A DNA stretch of 64,000 nucleotides, taken from the NCBI GenBank assembly GCA_964422925.1, contig CAYRDC010000007.1:1-64000 (forward strand). Direction: 5' to 3'. This DNA is from CAYRDC01 sp964422925. GTDB lineage: Bacteria; Bacteroidota; Bacteroidia; Chitinophagales; S012-47. Made by a program: the position numbers and the translations under genes. This document shows positions 1 through 9,098 of the stretch, piece by piece (position 1 is the first letter of the stretch; every line of letters begins with the position of its first letter). Below the pieces are notes generated by a model that did no database searches, had not been told where the DNA came from, and worked only from the letters and a program-made list of their open reading frames with translations.

Positions 1-47
1 AAAACAAACTTAACTTTGACCAATTCCTGTCCTAAAGATGGGGGGAA

Positions 48-809
48 CTATAATTGCATTTCGGAGTGTAACTGGTCTTCCTGTTCTTCGTCAACAACTT
101 TTTGATGTCTTTTCTGTAATTGTTTTAAAATCTTTTCTCTGTCTTTGTCTGTAAGGGTGGCTTCATGGCCAGTTAAGATATTTTTTACTCCTATTTCAAA
201 AAGCAAGCCGCTGAATGCGCCTAAATCAGTCGAAAAGTGTTGTTTGAATTTTTTATTCTGTTGAATAATAACTTCACGCATCCTCAGGTACTCTGACCAC
301 GAACCTAATTTTACTTTGTCGTTAAATAAGATGTTAAATCCATTTACAATTGCTGTATTACAAGGCGGAATAATTGTAGGATGAAGAAAATACAATATGC
401 TTGCAACAGCCGGGCCAAGTCCCTTTATTTTCTTTTCGTCTAATTTGATGATTTCTTTCAAAAGGGTATTTTCATTTGAGGCGTTCAGGCAATTTTCTAA
501 AAATTGTCCGAAGTGGCGTTTGTTGTCTTGATTTTCGTAAATGTCGGGTATTCTAAGTTTTGGTTTCCAGTAGAAGGGATGGGCAGCGCCTTCAAATACT
601 TGTTTTTGCTCTGTAATGCAAGTCAAAACAAATTCGAGCGAGCTTCCTTTAAAATCGTTCGGGAAGGTTCCTCCTTTGATGTCGTTTATGATTTGGATGA
701 CCCCTCGTCTGATTGAACGAAATGCTTTCAGTCGTTCTTCATTATTTATAAACCAAGTGTTATATACCAGGTCAGGATTTTCTTTGTATTGTCTAATTAT
801 TTTTTCCAT
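48..809 (-). CDS. Hypothetical protein, AT-rich, unrecognised family
   Basis: A 253-residue soluble protein that I do not recognise. No signal peptide or membrane segment is visible. Around residues 128-150 it carries a Gly-Leu-Gly-Pro-Ala segment followed by a hydrophobic helix and a Pro-Pro-Cys-Asn motif. That is loosely like the helix-hairpin-helix of DNA glycosylases and some DNA-binding proteins, but too weak to assign a function. The C-terminus is highly charged (Lys/Glu/Gln-rich) and probably helical. The ATG at 809 is the first start after an in-frame stop. The gene is clearly AT-richer than everything from about 1.6 kb onward and sits beside a gene-poor stretch, which suggests acquired DNA. 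A restriction or repair-related nuclease is possible but not supported. Confidence 0.6.
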   Translation of the reverse strand: MEKIIRQYKENPDLVYNTWFINNEERLKAFRSIRRGVIQIINDIKGGTFPNDFKGSSLEFVLTCITEQKQVFEGAAHPFYWKPKLRIPDIYENQDNKRHFGQFLENCLNASNENTLLKEIIKLDEKKIKGLGPAVASILYFLHPTIIPPCNTAIVNGFNILFNDKVKLGSWSEYLRMREVIIQQNKKFKQHFSTDLGAFSGLLFEIGVKNILTGHEATLTDKDREKILKQLQKRHQKVVDEEQEDQLHSEMQL

Positions 810-1615
810 TGATTATTTATTTGCATCATATTACACGTCTGGATAAACTATAATGTGGTTTATACATCCTATATTCTTATTCCGTTAAAAGTAATATGCT
901 GTCTTCGCATATTTTTTGATTCTTATTCTCCTGGCTTACAGGCTGGGTAACCTGCCTTGGTGAAAATACAGGTTTAAAAATCCCTTGAAAATCCGGTTTG
1001 TGCCATCTATAAAGCGCACTGGCGCCTACCCATGCCTTTCCTTTGAAAGCATTGAAAATATTTTTCAGGTTACCTGGTTCATCTGGCAAGTACAAACACA
1101 TATGGATTTGACTCCAATAGCACTGCAGGCTTTTGTATACATGTATTAGACATTTGTCATACGGAAAGTGTAATGCTATGTAATTGCTGTCTGTATGTTT
1201 CAAGTGTGTTGCTGTAATAGTTAATTGCCTGGTTGCATCCTTTATAAAGTAAAATTACTATAATTCTGCAACAATAAAAACCGTGAGAAGTTCGTCTATT
1301 GCTCATTTCTTATCCCTTTTTTGCGCTTTACGGCCACCCGGCTGGTGAAAGGATTATAGAGGGCAGGCTGCACGAGCTTATACTGTGCAATAGAGAAGGC
1401 CGAAAGAATAAGCTAATTGATTTATAAAACCTAAGGTTGGCTGGGCACTCTGCTGGATTTCATTCAGAAAGTGGAATAAAAATCAGGGGATCTGGGCGAT
1501 ATACTTACCCTGCGGTTTACTACCGGTAAGGAGCTTGAAGTCTCTGTTGTGTAAGTTGATAAAGGGAAAAAATTCGTTAAAGCCTGGCATTCCTGGGGCC
1601 GATGGGGGTTCTTAC
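810..1615. other. Gene-poor, AT-rich stretch with short coding remnants
   Basis: About 800 bases with no convincing gene. A minus-strand reading frame at 877-1203 has only a TTG start and resembles nothing I know. On the plus strand near 1430-1555 two short stop-flanked stretches have plausible coding character (one reads Thr-Leu-Arg-Phe-Thr-Thr-Gly-Lys-Glu-Leu near 1515-1545). They look like the remains of a decayed gene. No inverted repeats, tRNA or transposase fragment were recognised. Composition resembles the upstream AT-rich gene more than the downstream genes. Confidence 0.4.
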
Positions 1616-2395
1616 TCATTTCTTCCGTGGCTTTTCCTTCCTGCCATCCAGCAGGTAGGTCAGGCTGATGCCGAAATCTACCCAGGGAACCGGGTGGACG
1701 ACAAAATCGTCAATATTCTTTGGGAACCCGTAATAGCCGTAATACCCAATGTTGAATTTTGATGACAGTATGAAGTTATCCCTGAAGTTCATACTGAAGC
1801 CTGCCAGTAGCTGCAAATACAGCCTCCGCGTGTAGCTGAAGGTGGGGATATCCGGGTCAAAGAGATTGTAATTGTCCACGTAGATGTAATCATGACTGTT
1901 GCCTGCGGCATCCTGGATTGCCACCTTCTGATAGCGGGCGAGCAGCATGTAATTCGGACGGATGTCCAGGGAAAGAGCCGGACGCATGGGTGCGTGTCCG
2001 AAGTGTATCGTCATTTGCAGGGGCAGGCAGAGTTTCCAGATGGCCAGTTCCCGCCATTCCAGATCGGTGTAAGTGTACATCAGTGGTGCGGAAGTATCCC
2101 TGGGAATCCTTCCCTTTTCGTAGGTGTAGAAAGAATGTCCCGAAACCTGGAATTGAATGCCGGCAGAGAGGCTGAACCGTTCATTCAGCGAGAGAATGCC
2201 GTGAAACCCTGCCAGTGGAAAGACTGGTTTGGCAGGAAGGCTAATTGTCTTCGCCACCGGGTTTGCGTGAATGCTGACGAGGGGAAGGCTTGAAACAGAA
2301 AGCCCCGTTTCATACGCCAGGTGCATCCTGACCTGTGCAATCAGGAAGGGGCTGAACGCAAGCCACAGGGTCAGTATGGTCCATGCCTTTCGCAT
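1616..2395 (-). CDS. Outer-membrane beta-barrel-like protein
   Basis: A 259-residue exported protein. Residues 1-20 form a signal peptide (Met-Arg-Lys-Ala then a hydrophobic stretch ending Leu-Ile-Ala-Gln). The remainder alternates polar and aromatic/hydrophobic residues with many Tyr, Phe and Gly, as expected for outer-membrane beta strands (for example the Tyr/Gly-rich stretch near residues 210-220). It ends in a strand with aromatic residues followed by a basic tail. It is probably a small outer-membrane barrel of the kind often found in Bacteroidota; no substrate can be assigned. It is followed at a distance of 22 bases on the same strand as the SIMPL-domain gene upstream, so the two may be cotranscribed. 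Confidence 0.6.
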   Translation of the reverse strand: MRKAWTILTLWLAFSPFLIAQVRMHLAYETGLSVSSLPLVSIHANPVAKTISLPAKPVFPLAGFHGILSLNERFSLSAGIQFQVSGHSFYTYEKGRIPRDTSAPLMYTYTDLEWRELAIWKLCLPLQMTIHFGHAPMRPALSLDIRPNYMLLARYQKVAIQDAAGNSHDYIYVDNYNLFDPDIPTFSYTRRLYLQLLAGFSMNFRDNFILSSKFNIGYYGYYGFPKNIDDFVVHPVPWVDFGISLTYLLDGRKEKPRKK

Positions 2396-2417
2396 GGTGT
2401 GCCGGGCAGTCCGGATT

Positions 2418-3146
2418 TTATTTGATTCCGAACTGCAGTTTCATGGTGATGGTAGCGGTTTTTTCCTTGGCGCTGGTGTTGAAGGTCCCGCCCCAGGAAT
2501 AATCTTCATTGGAATTGCGGGCGATGATCTGGAAAACCCCCATGCGGGCATAGCGCAGATCGCCCAGTTGGGCGCCCGAGTTCTCGGCTATCTGTTCGGC
2601 CCTTACCCGGGCATCCCGGGTGGCTTCAGCTATCATTTCAATTTTCAGTTCGGCCAATTTGGTATAGTAATACTGCGGCTCGTAGGAGTACAGCTCCACC
2701 CCGCGGTTGATCAGGTCCGTGACCTGCCTCGATACATCTTCCACCAGATCCACATTGTTTGACTGGATGGTAACATTCTGGTTCAGGTTATAACCCGTGA
2801 ACGTGCTGTGCCTGCGGTTCTGGTTGTCGTAGTAATAGTCGTAATCGCGGTTGATATTCACGGATGAAAAAACAATTTCGTCTTCGGCAATGCCTTTCCC
2901 CACCAGGTAGTTCCGGATGATTTCCCGGTCCTGCTTCAGGGCTTCATAGGCCTTGTCAAGCAGCATGTCTTTCTTGGAGAAGCTGCCGCTCCATACGATG
3001 AGATCCGAAGTAAAGTCCTTGCTGCCGAGGCCGGTTACGTTGATAGTATCATTGTGCCGGTTGCGGTTCTTGTAGGTATTCGACAAAATTATTACGCTGA
3101 TGATCACAGCTATGGCAATGATGATACTGCTACTGATATGCCTCAT
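2418..3146 (-). CDS. SIMPL domain (DUF541) periplasmic protein
   Basis: A 242-residue protein with a single N-terminal membrane helix at about residues 5-22 that acts as an anchor or signal. The rest is a SIMPL/DUF541 domain: an opening strand ending in Thr-Gly-Leu-Gly-Ser, a central Tyr-rich segment Arg-Asp-Tyr-Asp-Tyr-Tyr-Tyr-Asp around residue 105, the helix with Ala-Glu-Ala-Thr-Arg-Asp-Ala-Arg, and a terminal strand. Members are periplasmic or outer-membrane-associated proteins of uncertain function; one mammalian namesake is a signalling protein with no shared role here. It lies between the helicase gene and the barrel protein gene, all on the minus strand. Confidence 0.8.
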   Translation of the reverse strand: MRHISSSIIIAIAVIISVIILSNTYKNRNRHNDTINVTGLGSKDFTSDLIVWSGSFSKKDMLLDKAYEALKQDREIIRNYLVGKGIAEDEIVFSSVNINRDYDYYYDNQNRRHSTFTGYNLNQNVTIQSNNVDLVEDVSRQVTDLINRGVELYSYEPQYYYTKLAELKIEMIAEATRDARVRAEQIAENSGAQLGDLRYARMGVFQIIARNSNEDYSWGGTFNTSAKEKTATITMKLQFGIK

Positions 3147-3227
3147 ACTTTAGTGAATTTTTGCTTTGTGAAAGTTAGTGATTTTTTTCCGGACGGGCTG
3201 CCCGGTTGCCCGGTAAACAGCATGAAG

Positions 3228-4463
3228 TCAGCGTCTGCGGGGGCGGTTATTGCCGGTTTTCCGTTTTTGGTTCCGGGTTCTCCCCCCGCGGCCGCGCGAG
3301 GGGTCAGCGGATTTGGGATTTTCGGCCTGTAATTGTTCAATCCGGGGCGGAAGAGCCAGTTTAGGGATTTTCCGTTCGATGAGTTGTTCGATTTTCCGGA
3401 ACTTATGGCGGTCGGCCGGACTGATGAAGGTCAGGGCTACACCCGTACTGTCGGCCCGGGCGGTCCGGCCCACGCGGTGTACATAATCTTCCGCGTCACC
3501 AGGCACATCATAGTTGACCACAAGATTTATATCTTTCACGTCAATGCCACGGCTCAGCACATCGGTGGCCACCAGTATCTGCACCTGGCGCGCGTGGAAT
3601 TTCTTCAGCACTTCTTCCCGTTCCTGTTGCTCCAGGTCGGAAGAAATACCCCTGACTGTGTAATCCTGTCCCTGCAACGCGGCTGTGATTTCCCTGACTT
3701 TCTTTTTCGTTGACGTAAACACCAGCACGCTTTTCAGCGAGGGTTTATCCTGAACCAGGTGCCGCAGCAGCGGGGTTTTTTGTTTTTCGTTCACGTAATA
3801 AGCGGCCTGCATTACCCCGGTAGCCGGCTTGGATACGGCCAGGCTGATCTCTTCCGGGTCTTTCATGATCTTTGAGGCCAGTTCCCGGATGCGCGGGGGC
3901 ATAGTGGCACTGAACATTAGCGTTTGCCTGTCTTCCGGCAGGTAGGAAATTATTTTCAGTATGTCATCATAAAACCCGATATCCAGCATACGGTCGGCTT
4001 CGTCCAGCACCAGGTGTTTCAGGGTACTGAAATCCGCGTAGCCAAGGTTCAGATGGGAGATGAGTTTTCCGGGCGTAGCCACAATGATATTGCAGCCTTC
4101 GGTCAGGGCTCTTTTCTGGAATACCCAGTTGCTGCCGTCATCGCCTCCGTACATAGCCTGGCTTTGCACATCCACGAAATATGCCAGGCCCTGGATGTGC
4201 TGTTCAATCTGTATGGCCAGTTCGCGGGTCGGAACCAGTACCAAAGTATCCGTTTTGGGGGTTGGGTTTTCGGCCAGCTTTTGAAGAATGGGAATGATAA
4301 ATGCAGCGGTCTTACCGGTGCCGGTCTGGGCACTGGCCAGCAAATCATGGCCTGCCAGTATTTTTGGTATGGCCAGTTCTTGGATCGGGGTAGTTTCTGT
4401 GTAGCCCATGTAGCTTATAGCTTCCAGCAGGCGAGGGTCTAAATCGAGCGTTTCAAATTTCAT
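3228..4463 (-). CDS. DEAD-box ATP-dependent RNA helicase (RhlE-like)
   Basis: A 411-residue RNA helicase with all core motifs in order: Q motif (Thr-Pro-Ile-Gln), motif I Ala-Gln-Thr-Gly-Thr-Gly-Lys-Thr near residue 45, Pro-Thr-Arg-Glu-Leu, motif II Asp-Glu-Ala-Asp, motif III Ser-Ala-Thr, and the C-terminal Arg-Gly-Ile-Asp and His-Arg-Val-Gly-Arg-Thr-Ala-Arg motifs. The last 35 residues are a basic Arg/Gly/Lys tail typical of the RhlE/DbpA-type cold-shock and ribosome-assembly helicases. It acts in the cytoplasm on structured RNA. The ATG at 4463 begins the standard Met-Lys-Phe-Glu N-terminus. The gene has about 100 bases of upstream sequence separating it from the tRNA-Val transcription unit and its terminator. 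Confidence 0.93.
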   Translation of the reverse strand: MKFETLDLDPRLLEAISYMGYTETTPIQELAIPKILAGHDLLASAQTGTGKTAAFIIPILQKLAENPTPKTDTLVLVPTRELAIQIEQHIQGLAYFVDVQSQAMYGGDDGSNWVFQKRALTEGCNIIVATPGKLISHLNLGYADFSTLKHLVLDEADRMLDIGFYDDILKIISYLPEDRQTLMFSATMPPRIRELASKIMKDPEEISLAVSKPATGVMQAAYYVNEKQKTPLLRHLVQDKPSLKSVLVFTSTKKKVREITAALQGQDYTVRGISSDLEQQEREEVLKKFHARQVQILVATDVLSRGIDVKDINLVVNYDVPGDAEDYVHRVGRTARADSTGVALTFISPADRHKFRKIEQLIERKIPKLALPPRIEQLQAENPKSADPSRGRGGRTRNQKRKTGNNRPRRR

Positions 4464-4563
4464 AAGTGGATGCAGGGAACAGATATTGGGATTTGGGAGT
4501 GAGCATAAAGATACGAATAAAAGAAGACAGGCAGCCGGAAACCGGTGCCTTTGCGCAATTTAC

Positions 4564-4587
4564 AAAAAAGCCACGCCCGTGCGTGGC
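4564..4587 (-). terminator. Rho-independent terminator of the tRNA-Val unit
   Basis: A perfect 7-bp stem (GCCACGC/GCGTGGC, 4570-4576 with 4581-4587) with a 4-base loop, followed on the minus strand by six T residues (A run at 4564-4569). It lies just after the 3' end of the second minus-strand tRNA-Val gene. Confidence 0.85.
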
Positions 4588-4595
4588 CTACTTAG

Positions 4596-4670
4596 TGGGA
4601 TGTACTGGATTCGAACCAGTGACCTCTGCCGTGTGAAGACAGCGCTCTGAACCGACTGAGCTAACATCCC
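4596..4670 (-). tRNA. tRNA-Val (anticodon CAC)
   Basis: A complete cloverleaf on the minus strand. The acceptor stem is GGGATGT/ACATCCC, the anticodon stem is CTGTC/GGCAG with loop TTCACAC (anticodon CAC, reading GTG), and the T arm contains GGTTCGAATCC. The 3' CCA is not encoded. It is the second gene of a two-tRNA-Val unit, seven bases after the GAC gene, and is followed by a terminator. Confidence 0.92.
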
Positions 4671-4677
4671 CCGTTGG

Positions 4678-4752
4678 TGGGTGATGGCAGGTTCGAACTG
4701 CCGACCTCATGCCTGTCAAGCATGCGCTCTGAACCAACTGAGCTAATCACCC
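4678..4752 (-). tRNA. tRNA-Val (anticodon GAC)
   Basis: A complete cloverleaf on the minus strand. The acceptor stem is GGGTGAT/ATCACCC, the anticodon stem is CATGC/GCATG with loop TTGACAG (anticodon GAC, reading GTC and GTT), and the T loop is TTCGAAC. It is the first gene of the tandem tRNA-Val unit. The D arm is nearly identical to that of the CAC gene, consistent with an old duplication. Confidence 0.92.
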
Positions 4753-4760
4753 CGGGGCTG

Positions 4761-4768
4761 CAAAGTTA
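4761..4768 (-). promoter_or_regulatory. Bacteroidota -7 element upstream of the tRNA-Val genes
   Basis: On the minus strand the sequence reads TAACTTTG, an exact match to TAnnTTTG, eight bases before the 5' end of the first tRNA-Val. A clear -33 TTTG was not found at the expected spacing. Confidence 0.6.
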
Positions 4769-4812
4769 ATATTTTGCCGTGTAAAAGAACAGATTCTGTG
4801 GCCGGAGCCGGC

Positions 4813-6801
4813 CTATTTTCCAAAAAAGACTTTATGCCATACGGCAAAACTGATGAGTTTGAAAACCCGCCTGTTTTCAGGTATTCCATCCACATGAAAA
4901 AAGCGGTCTGCCCGGGAGCGCAGCTTGCCGGTTTGGAGCCACGGTTTTAAGGCATCCGAGAAATAGGGAGGCAGATGTGGGCGCAGTTGACTGACCCAGC
5001 GGTTGTTGGGGCTGACGAAACCCATTTTGTCTTTGCGTGATCGAACACTTTCCGGCACAATGCCCTCCACTGCTTCACGAAGGATCCATTTGGATGTACC
5101 CCGGTGAATTTTATAGGTTTCGGGAAGAGAGAATGCGAAGTCCATAAGTGCCGGGTCATCGGCAAAAGGCGTGCGAGACTCAATGGAATGCCACATGCTG
5201 GACCGGTCCTCACATTTGAGAAGCCATTTCAGGTAGGTTCCGGCATATTCGGCACTAAGCTGCCGGTTCAGTGACCGGTTCATCCGGTCAAACAATTGTT
5301 CCATCCTTTCCGGGTAGGCGTGCATCAGGTCCGGCTGGATAAAGGCCCAGTCGGAATAGCGCTGTTTCAGCGTTTGGATTCGCCAGGGCAGGAGGGGCAA
5401 CAGACGATGCCTCAGCCAGAATTTGGCCTGGCGCTGTAAAGCGGGTGTTGATGCTTCACTGAGCCAGACAATCCAGTGCAGCCTGCTAAACAATTGCTGC
5501 AGGTACAGGTCCCGGTGATGCGGATATCCTGCGAACAGTTCATCGCCACCCTGGCCGTCAATGGCCACCCGCACGCCTTCCCGGGCCACCAGTTGCATCA
5601 CGCGGAACTGGGCATAAGTCGAAAGGGAAGCAAAGGGCAGGTCCTGGCAATAGTGCAGGGTTTCCAGGTCGCTGAGCAGTTCTTCCCCGGTGGGCTCAAC
5701 CGTATGCCACCGGGAGGGGATCGATTCGGCCACTTGCTGTGCCCAGGGGCTTTCATCCAGGGATTTGTCAGCAAAGCGTACAGTGAACAAGTGCTGCCTT
5801 TCCCCCAGCTGGGGCAGCGGCTCTTCCCGCATCCTTTGGTTGACCATGCAGGCGATGGCAGAGCTGTCAAGGCCCCCGCTCAGGCAGGTGCCTACTTTTA
5901 CCCGGGCCACAAGCCGGTCAGAAACCGCCTGTTGCAGAAGGGTTTGCAGCTGATTGGCATATGCCCGGGCCGGTTCATTGCGGAATTTTTTCCATCCGGC
6001 CGGCAGCGGGGGAATCCACCAGCGGGTTACCCGGGGTTTTATTTCACCCTGTTCAACTACCAGCTGATGGCCCGGAAGCAACTCCCTTATGTTTTGAAAC
6101 AGGGTGTTTTCCCCCGAAGCAAATTCGTTCAATACCAGCAAGTCGAAGACAGCCGGTTCGTAAACTCCCGTTTGTATAAACGACAATTTGGCCAGGGCTT
6201 TTATTTCGCTGGCGAAAGCCAGGGTTTCTCCGTGCAGGTAGTAATAAAAGGGTTTCACCCCAGTACGGTCGCGGCAGGCAATCAGCCGTTTCTGTGCCGC
6301 ATCCCAAATGGCAAAAGCCCACATTCCGCTGAACCGTTCCCAGGCCCGATGGCCCCATTCACGGTACGCGTGCAGGATTACTTCCGTGTCGGTATCGGAA
6401 TAGAAGCGGTGCCCCGCTGCCTGAAGCTCCTGCCGCAATTCCCGGTAATTGTACACTTCCCCGTTATGGATAATCCAGTTTCCGGAAACCGGGTCATTCA
6501 AAGGCTGGTGGGCCTGCGGGCTTAAATCCAGGATACGCAACAGGCGGTGGACGAGCACGAGGTCGAAAGGTTGGCGGGCTTCCGCAACGGGGATTTCCGG
6601 CCGGTGGGGCATGGTTGTCTCCGACACCGTTGAAGGCGTATCGGAACCGTAAGCCGGTATGGCTTGCCCCTCGTTCCGGTTGATCAGCAGAAATCCTTCT
6701 CCGTCCGGGCCGCGGTGCCGCAACCTTTTGGCAAGGGTTTCAGCTGCTTCCCGCAGGTCAATGCCATCCTCCTTACTGATTATGCCTCCTATTCCACACA
6801 T
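4813..6801 (-). CDS. asnB: Asparagine synthetase, glutamine-hydrolysing (AsnB type)
   Basis: A 662-residue two-domain enzyme. The N-terminus starts Met-Cys-Gly-Ile-Gly-Gly, so Cys2 is the Ntn-type glutaminase nucleophile; Arg-His-Arg-Gly-Pro-Asp and His-Asn-Gly-Glu-Val-Tyr-Asn are the expected glutaminase motifs. The synthetase domain contains the ATP-binding Ser-Gly-Gly-Leu-Asp-Ser-Ser loop around residue 300. The family converts Asp, Gln and ATP to Asn. Between residues about 45 and 75 there is an extra Pro/Thr/Ser-rich insertion compared with E. coli AsnB. It is the last gene of a glycan block with a sulfotransferase, flippase and glycosyltransferase. AsnB paralogs in such blocks often amidate sugars or modify exported glycans or peptides, so the substrate may not be free aspartate. 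Confidence 0.88.
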   Translation of the reverse strand: MCGIGGIISKEDGIDLREAAETLAKRLRHRGPDGEGFLLINRNEGQAIPAYGSDTPSTVSETTMPHRPEIPVAEARQPFDLVLVHRLLRILDLSPQAHQPLNDPVSGNWIIHNGEVYNYRELRQELQAAGHRFYSDTDTEVILHAYREWGHRAWERFSGMWAFAIWDAAQKRLIACRDRTGVKPFYYYLHGETLAFASEIKALAKLSFIQTGVYEPAVFDLLVLNEFASGENTLFQNIRELLPGHQLVVEQGEIKPRVTRWWIPPLPAGWKKFRNEPARAYANQLQTLLQQAVSDRLVARVKVGTCLSGGLDSSAIACMVNQRMREEPLPQLGERQHLFTVRFADKSLDESPWAQQVAESIPSRWHTVEPTGEELLSDLETLHYCQDLPFASLSTYAQFRVMQLVAREGVRVAIDGQGGDELFAGYPHHRDLYLQQLFSRLHWIVWLSEASTPALQRQAKFWLRHRLLPLLPWRIQTLKQRYSDWAFIQPDLMHAYPERMEQLFDRMNRSLNRQLSAEYAGTYLKWLLKCEDRSSMWHSIESRTPFADDPALMDFAFSLPETYKIHRGTSKWILREAVEGIVPESVRSRKDKMGFVSPNNRWVSQLRPHLPPYFSDALKPWLQTGKLRSRADRFFHVDGIPENRRVFKLISFAVWHKVFFGK

Positions 6802-6810
6802 GGCTGATGG

Positions 6811-7713
6811 CTAAGTTAACCAATGGCTCAGGTCGCGTCCGGTGAGTTGGGAAAGTTTTTCCACATCGCGGTGCAACGTATCGCGGATTTGCTTGCGCAG
6901 GTTGTCCGGTAGGGGTTCAGCAGGGGCGGGCTGCTGGTTCAACTTATCCAGCCATTCCACCAAGCGGTAACGGAGTGAACGCGTGGGTACGAGGGCCTTA
7001 ACCAGGCGTATCCTGGACGGGGTCCTTTGGGCGAGCAGCCGGGTCATCCAGGGCCAGCGTGCCGTTTTGCTGGGATTCACCTTTCTGGCCGCTTTCACGG
7101 GAACCGGTTCCAATTCCAGGAAATCCCATACTTGCCGCAGGAAGATGTTCGCATCCTTTTTCAAATCTTCGTACCAGAGGATCAGTACCTGCTCTTTCCC
7201 GAATACGGAAAGATAGCGATCGACCTGCTCCGCGTAGGCCCCCATTTTTGTGTATTCCAGGAATTCCACCGGGCTGGTTAAAAGAGGCGGTATGTTCCGC
7301 ATGGCCCTTCTTTCCGGTTCGGCCCGGAGCGCTTCCTCCAGGGAAGCAATATTCTCATTTCCGTTGAAAACCATTTGATTATGGAGCGACCGGATCATTT
7401 CCACCGGGTTACGCAGGGATATGATGATCCGCGCATCCGGATTGAACGAGTGGATATTCCCGGCCGCTTCCCGGCTGGGAAGGTTGGAAACCGTGGCTTC
7501 TCCGGCATAACGGTATTTACGGGCATTCCTGAAAAAGCTGAAATAATAATCCTCCGGCATACGCCTTTTCGGAAAATGGAGATCGGTTGCCCAGAAATGC
7601 ATTTCTTTCAAAGCCATGAACACCTCCGGGTGGCGCCTTAATTGCTCATACAGAAAGGTGGTGCCGCTTTTAGCCGCTCCTACTATGAACAGGTTTGGAT
7701 GGTCAGTTGTCAT
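6811..7713 (-). CDS. Sulfotransferase (PAPS-dependent family)
   Basis: A 300-residue sulfotransferase. The 5' PAPS-binding loop is near the start (Val-Gly-Ala-Ala-Lys-Ser-Gly-Thr-Thr), and the 3' phosphate-binding segment is Arg-Asn-Pro-Val-Glu-Met-Ile-Arg-Ser around residue 105. The family transfers sulfate from PAPS to a hydroxyl of a carbohydrate or lipid. I place the start at the ATG that overlaps the TGA of the upstream flippase gene (ATGA), rather than 12 bases earlier. Together with the flippase and glycosyltransferase it suggests a sulfated exopolysaccharide or surface glycan. A second, distant sulfotransferase lies at 13446-14318. Confidence 0.85.
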   Translation of the reverse strand: MTTDHPNLFIVGAAKSGTTFLYEQLRRHPEVFMALKEMHFWATDLHFPKRRMPEDYYFSFFRNARKYRYAGEATVSNLPSREAAGNIHSFNPDARIIISLRNPVEMIRSLHNQMVFNGNENIASLEEALRAEPERRAMRNIPPLLTSPVEFLEYTKMGAYAEQVDRYLSVFGKEQVLILWYEDLKKDANIFLRQVWDFLELEPVPVKAARKVNPSKTARWPWMTRLLAQRTPSRIRLVKALVPTRSLRYRLVEWLDKLNQQPAPAEPLPDNLRKQIRDTLHRDVEKLSQLTGRDLSHWLT

Positions 7714-9098
7714 GATTGCGCCCATTGACCGATTTTACCGAGAATGATCGATGACCAGAGGCCGGTTTTCTTCCGGATCAGGAAGGCCAGCGACAAGTTC
7801 CAAACTGTCAGGGCGGCCGCATTGGCCACGGCAGCTCCGACAATTCCCAGCCCCGGGATCAGCAGAAAGTCCAGCAGGATATTCACGGACGAGCTCAACA
7901 AAAAAGTGTAGAGGACCCAGTTTTCCCGGTGCATCATACTTAAAATCAATCCCACAGAGCCCATCAGCACATTCATACCCTGCCCGGCAGCCAGGATCAA
8001 CAAAGCTTCCCGGCCGGCTGTGAAGTCGGGCCCGAAGATGCCCAACAGGATAGCGGGAAAAAGCAGCAGGGCGCCCAGTATGGGCAGGGTAGCCAGGATG
8101 AATATTTTGGACGACCGGTAAATAAGCCGCTGGAAGCCGGCTATTTCCCCGGTTTCATATAAGCGGGCAAACACCGGAGCGATCACGGTATTGGTCAGGA
8201 ACAGGAAAAGCGGAATGAATTCCGCCAGCTTCAGGACTACCCGGTAAACCCCGACATCCCCCATTGGCCGCAGCATGCCCAGGATCAGCAGGTCCGCCTG
8301 GCTGTTCAGGATGGTTAAAAGAGAAAGCAGCCAGAAGTACCATCCGCTGGTTATCCATTGTTTTCGTTTGGATTCGGCCTGAAGGCCTTTCAGCCGTCCG
8401 TGGGTTTTGTACAGGAAAGCCCCTGCGGCTCCCAGGAAAGCCACGGCAAAAGCCAGTGTATTGAGGGTTATGGCATCCGCGAGAAGCAGTTGCCGACCGA
8501 GCAGGTAAAACACTCCGATTCCCGCCAGCAAAATGAAAGGTTTGATCACCATGAGGGGCAGATTCCCCAAAAGCACATGCTGCATACCGTTAAGCAGCGA
8601 TTGCAGCACATGGGTTTGCGCCAGCAGGGGAACGGCCAGGCATCCCACCAGCACCAGCTGCCGGGTGAGGCCTGAATGATTTTGCAGGTAAGTGTTGGTG
8701 TATAGCACGAATACCAGCAGGCCACCCACCAGCCCGGTGGCCAGGGTAATGCCCAGCGACCAGTTTCTCAGCCCCTTGATTAATGTCCAGCGGCCGGTTT
8801 TGCGGTAGGCAGCGGTTTCGCGAACCACCAGGGTACGGTAGCCGAAAGTGGCCAGGATACCGGCCAGGTTCACAATGGCAAATAAATAGGCGTAGGCCCC
8901 GAAAGCATCCTTTCCCAGGAGCCGGGTAAGCAGCCAGGTGACCACGAAGGTGAAAACCATGGCCATCCCCTGGATAAGGATCATGCCGCTGAATCCTTTT
9001 ACAAAATAGGAACGGATCTGCTCGTGCGGCTCATCTTCCGGGAGCAAACGGTCCAGTAACTTCTGGAAAAAAGTTCTATTGACAGGAGGCTCAGTCAT
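7710..9098 (-). CDS. Polysaccharide flippase (MATE/Wzx-like membrane protein)
   Basis: A protein of about 462 residues with 12-14 predicted membrane helices in the pattern of Wzx/MOP-superfamily flippases, which move lipid-linked oligosaccharide across the inner membrane. The first helix follows Phe-Val-Lys-Gly-Phe-Ser-Gly near residue 35. The chosen start at 9098 overlaps the stop of the upstream glycosyltransferase (TATGACTGA), a translational coupling arrangement; an in-frame upstream start at 9191 would add 31 residues of atypical sequence lying inside the neighbouring gene and is not preferred. The 3' end overlaps the sulfotransferase start by four bases. Confidence 0.85.
   Translation of the reverse strand: MTEPPVNRTFFQKLLDRLLPEDEPHEQIRSYFVKGFSGMILIQGMAMVFTFVVTWLLTRLLGKDAFGAYAYLFAIVNLAGILATFGYRTLVVRETAAYRKTGRWTLIKGLRNWSLGITLATGLVGGLLVFVLYTNTYLQNHSGLTRQLVLVGCLAVPLLAQTHVLQSLLNGMQHVLLGNLPLMVIKPFILLAGIGVFYLLGRQLLLADAITLNTLAFAVAFLGAAGAFLYKTHGRLKGLQAESKRKQWITSGWYFWLLSLLTILNSQADLLILGMLRPMGDVGVYRVVLKLAEFIPLFLFLTNTVIAPVFARLYETGEIAGFQRLIYRSSKIFILATLPILGALLLFPAILLGIFGPDFTAGREALLILAAGQGMNVLMGSVGLILSMMHRENWVLYTFLLSSSVNILLDFLLIPGLGIVGAAVANAAALTVWNLSLAFLIRKKTGLWSSIILGKIGQWAQS

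Noticed and set aside
877..1203. Possible 108-residue minus-strand protein
   Set aside because: It needs a TTG start, matches no family I know and sits in a region with coding remnants, so it is treated as part of the gene-poor stretch.
5476..6525. Long plus-strand reading frame within asnB
   Set aside because: It is the antisense shadow of a clear AsnB enzyme with all its motifs on the minus strand.
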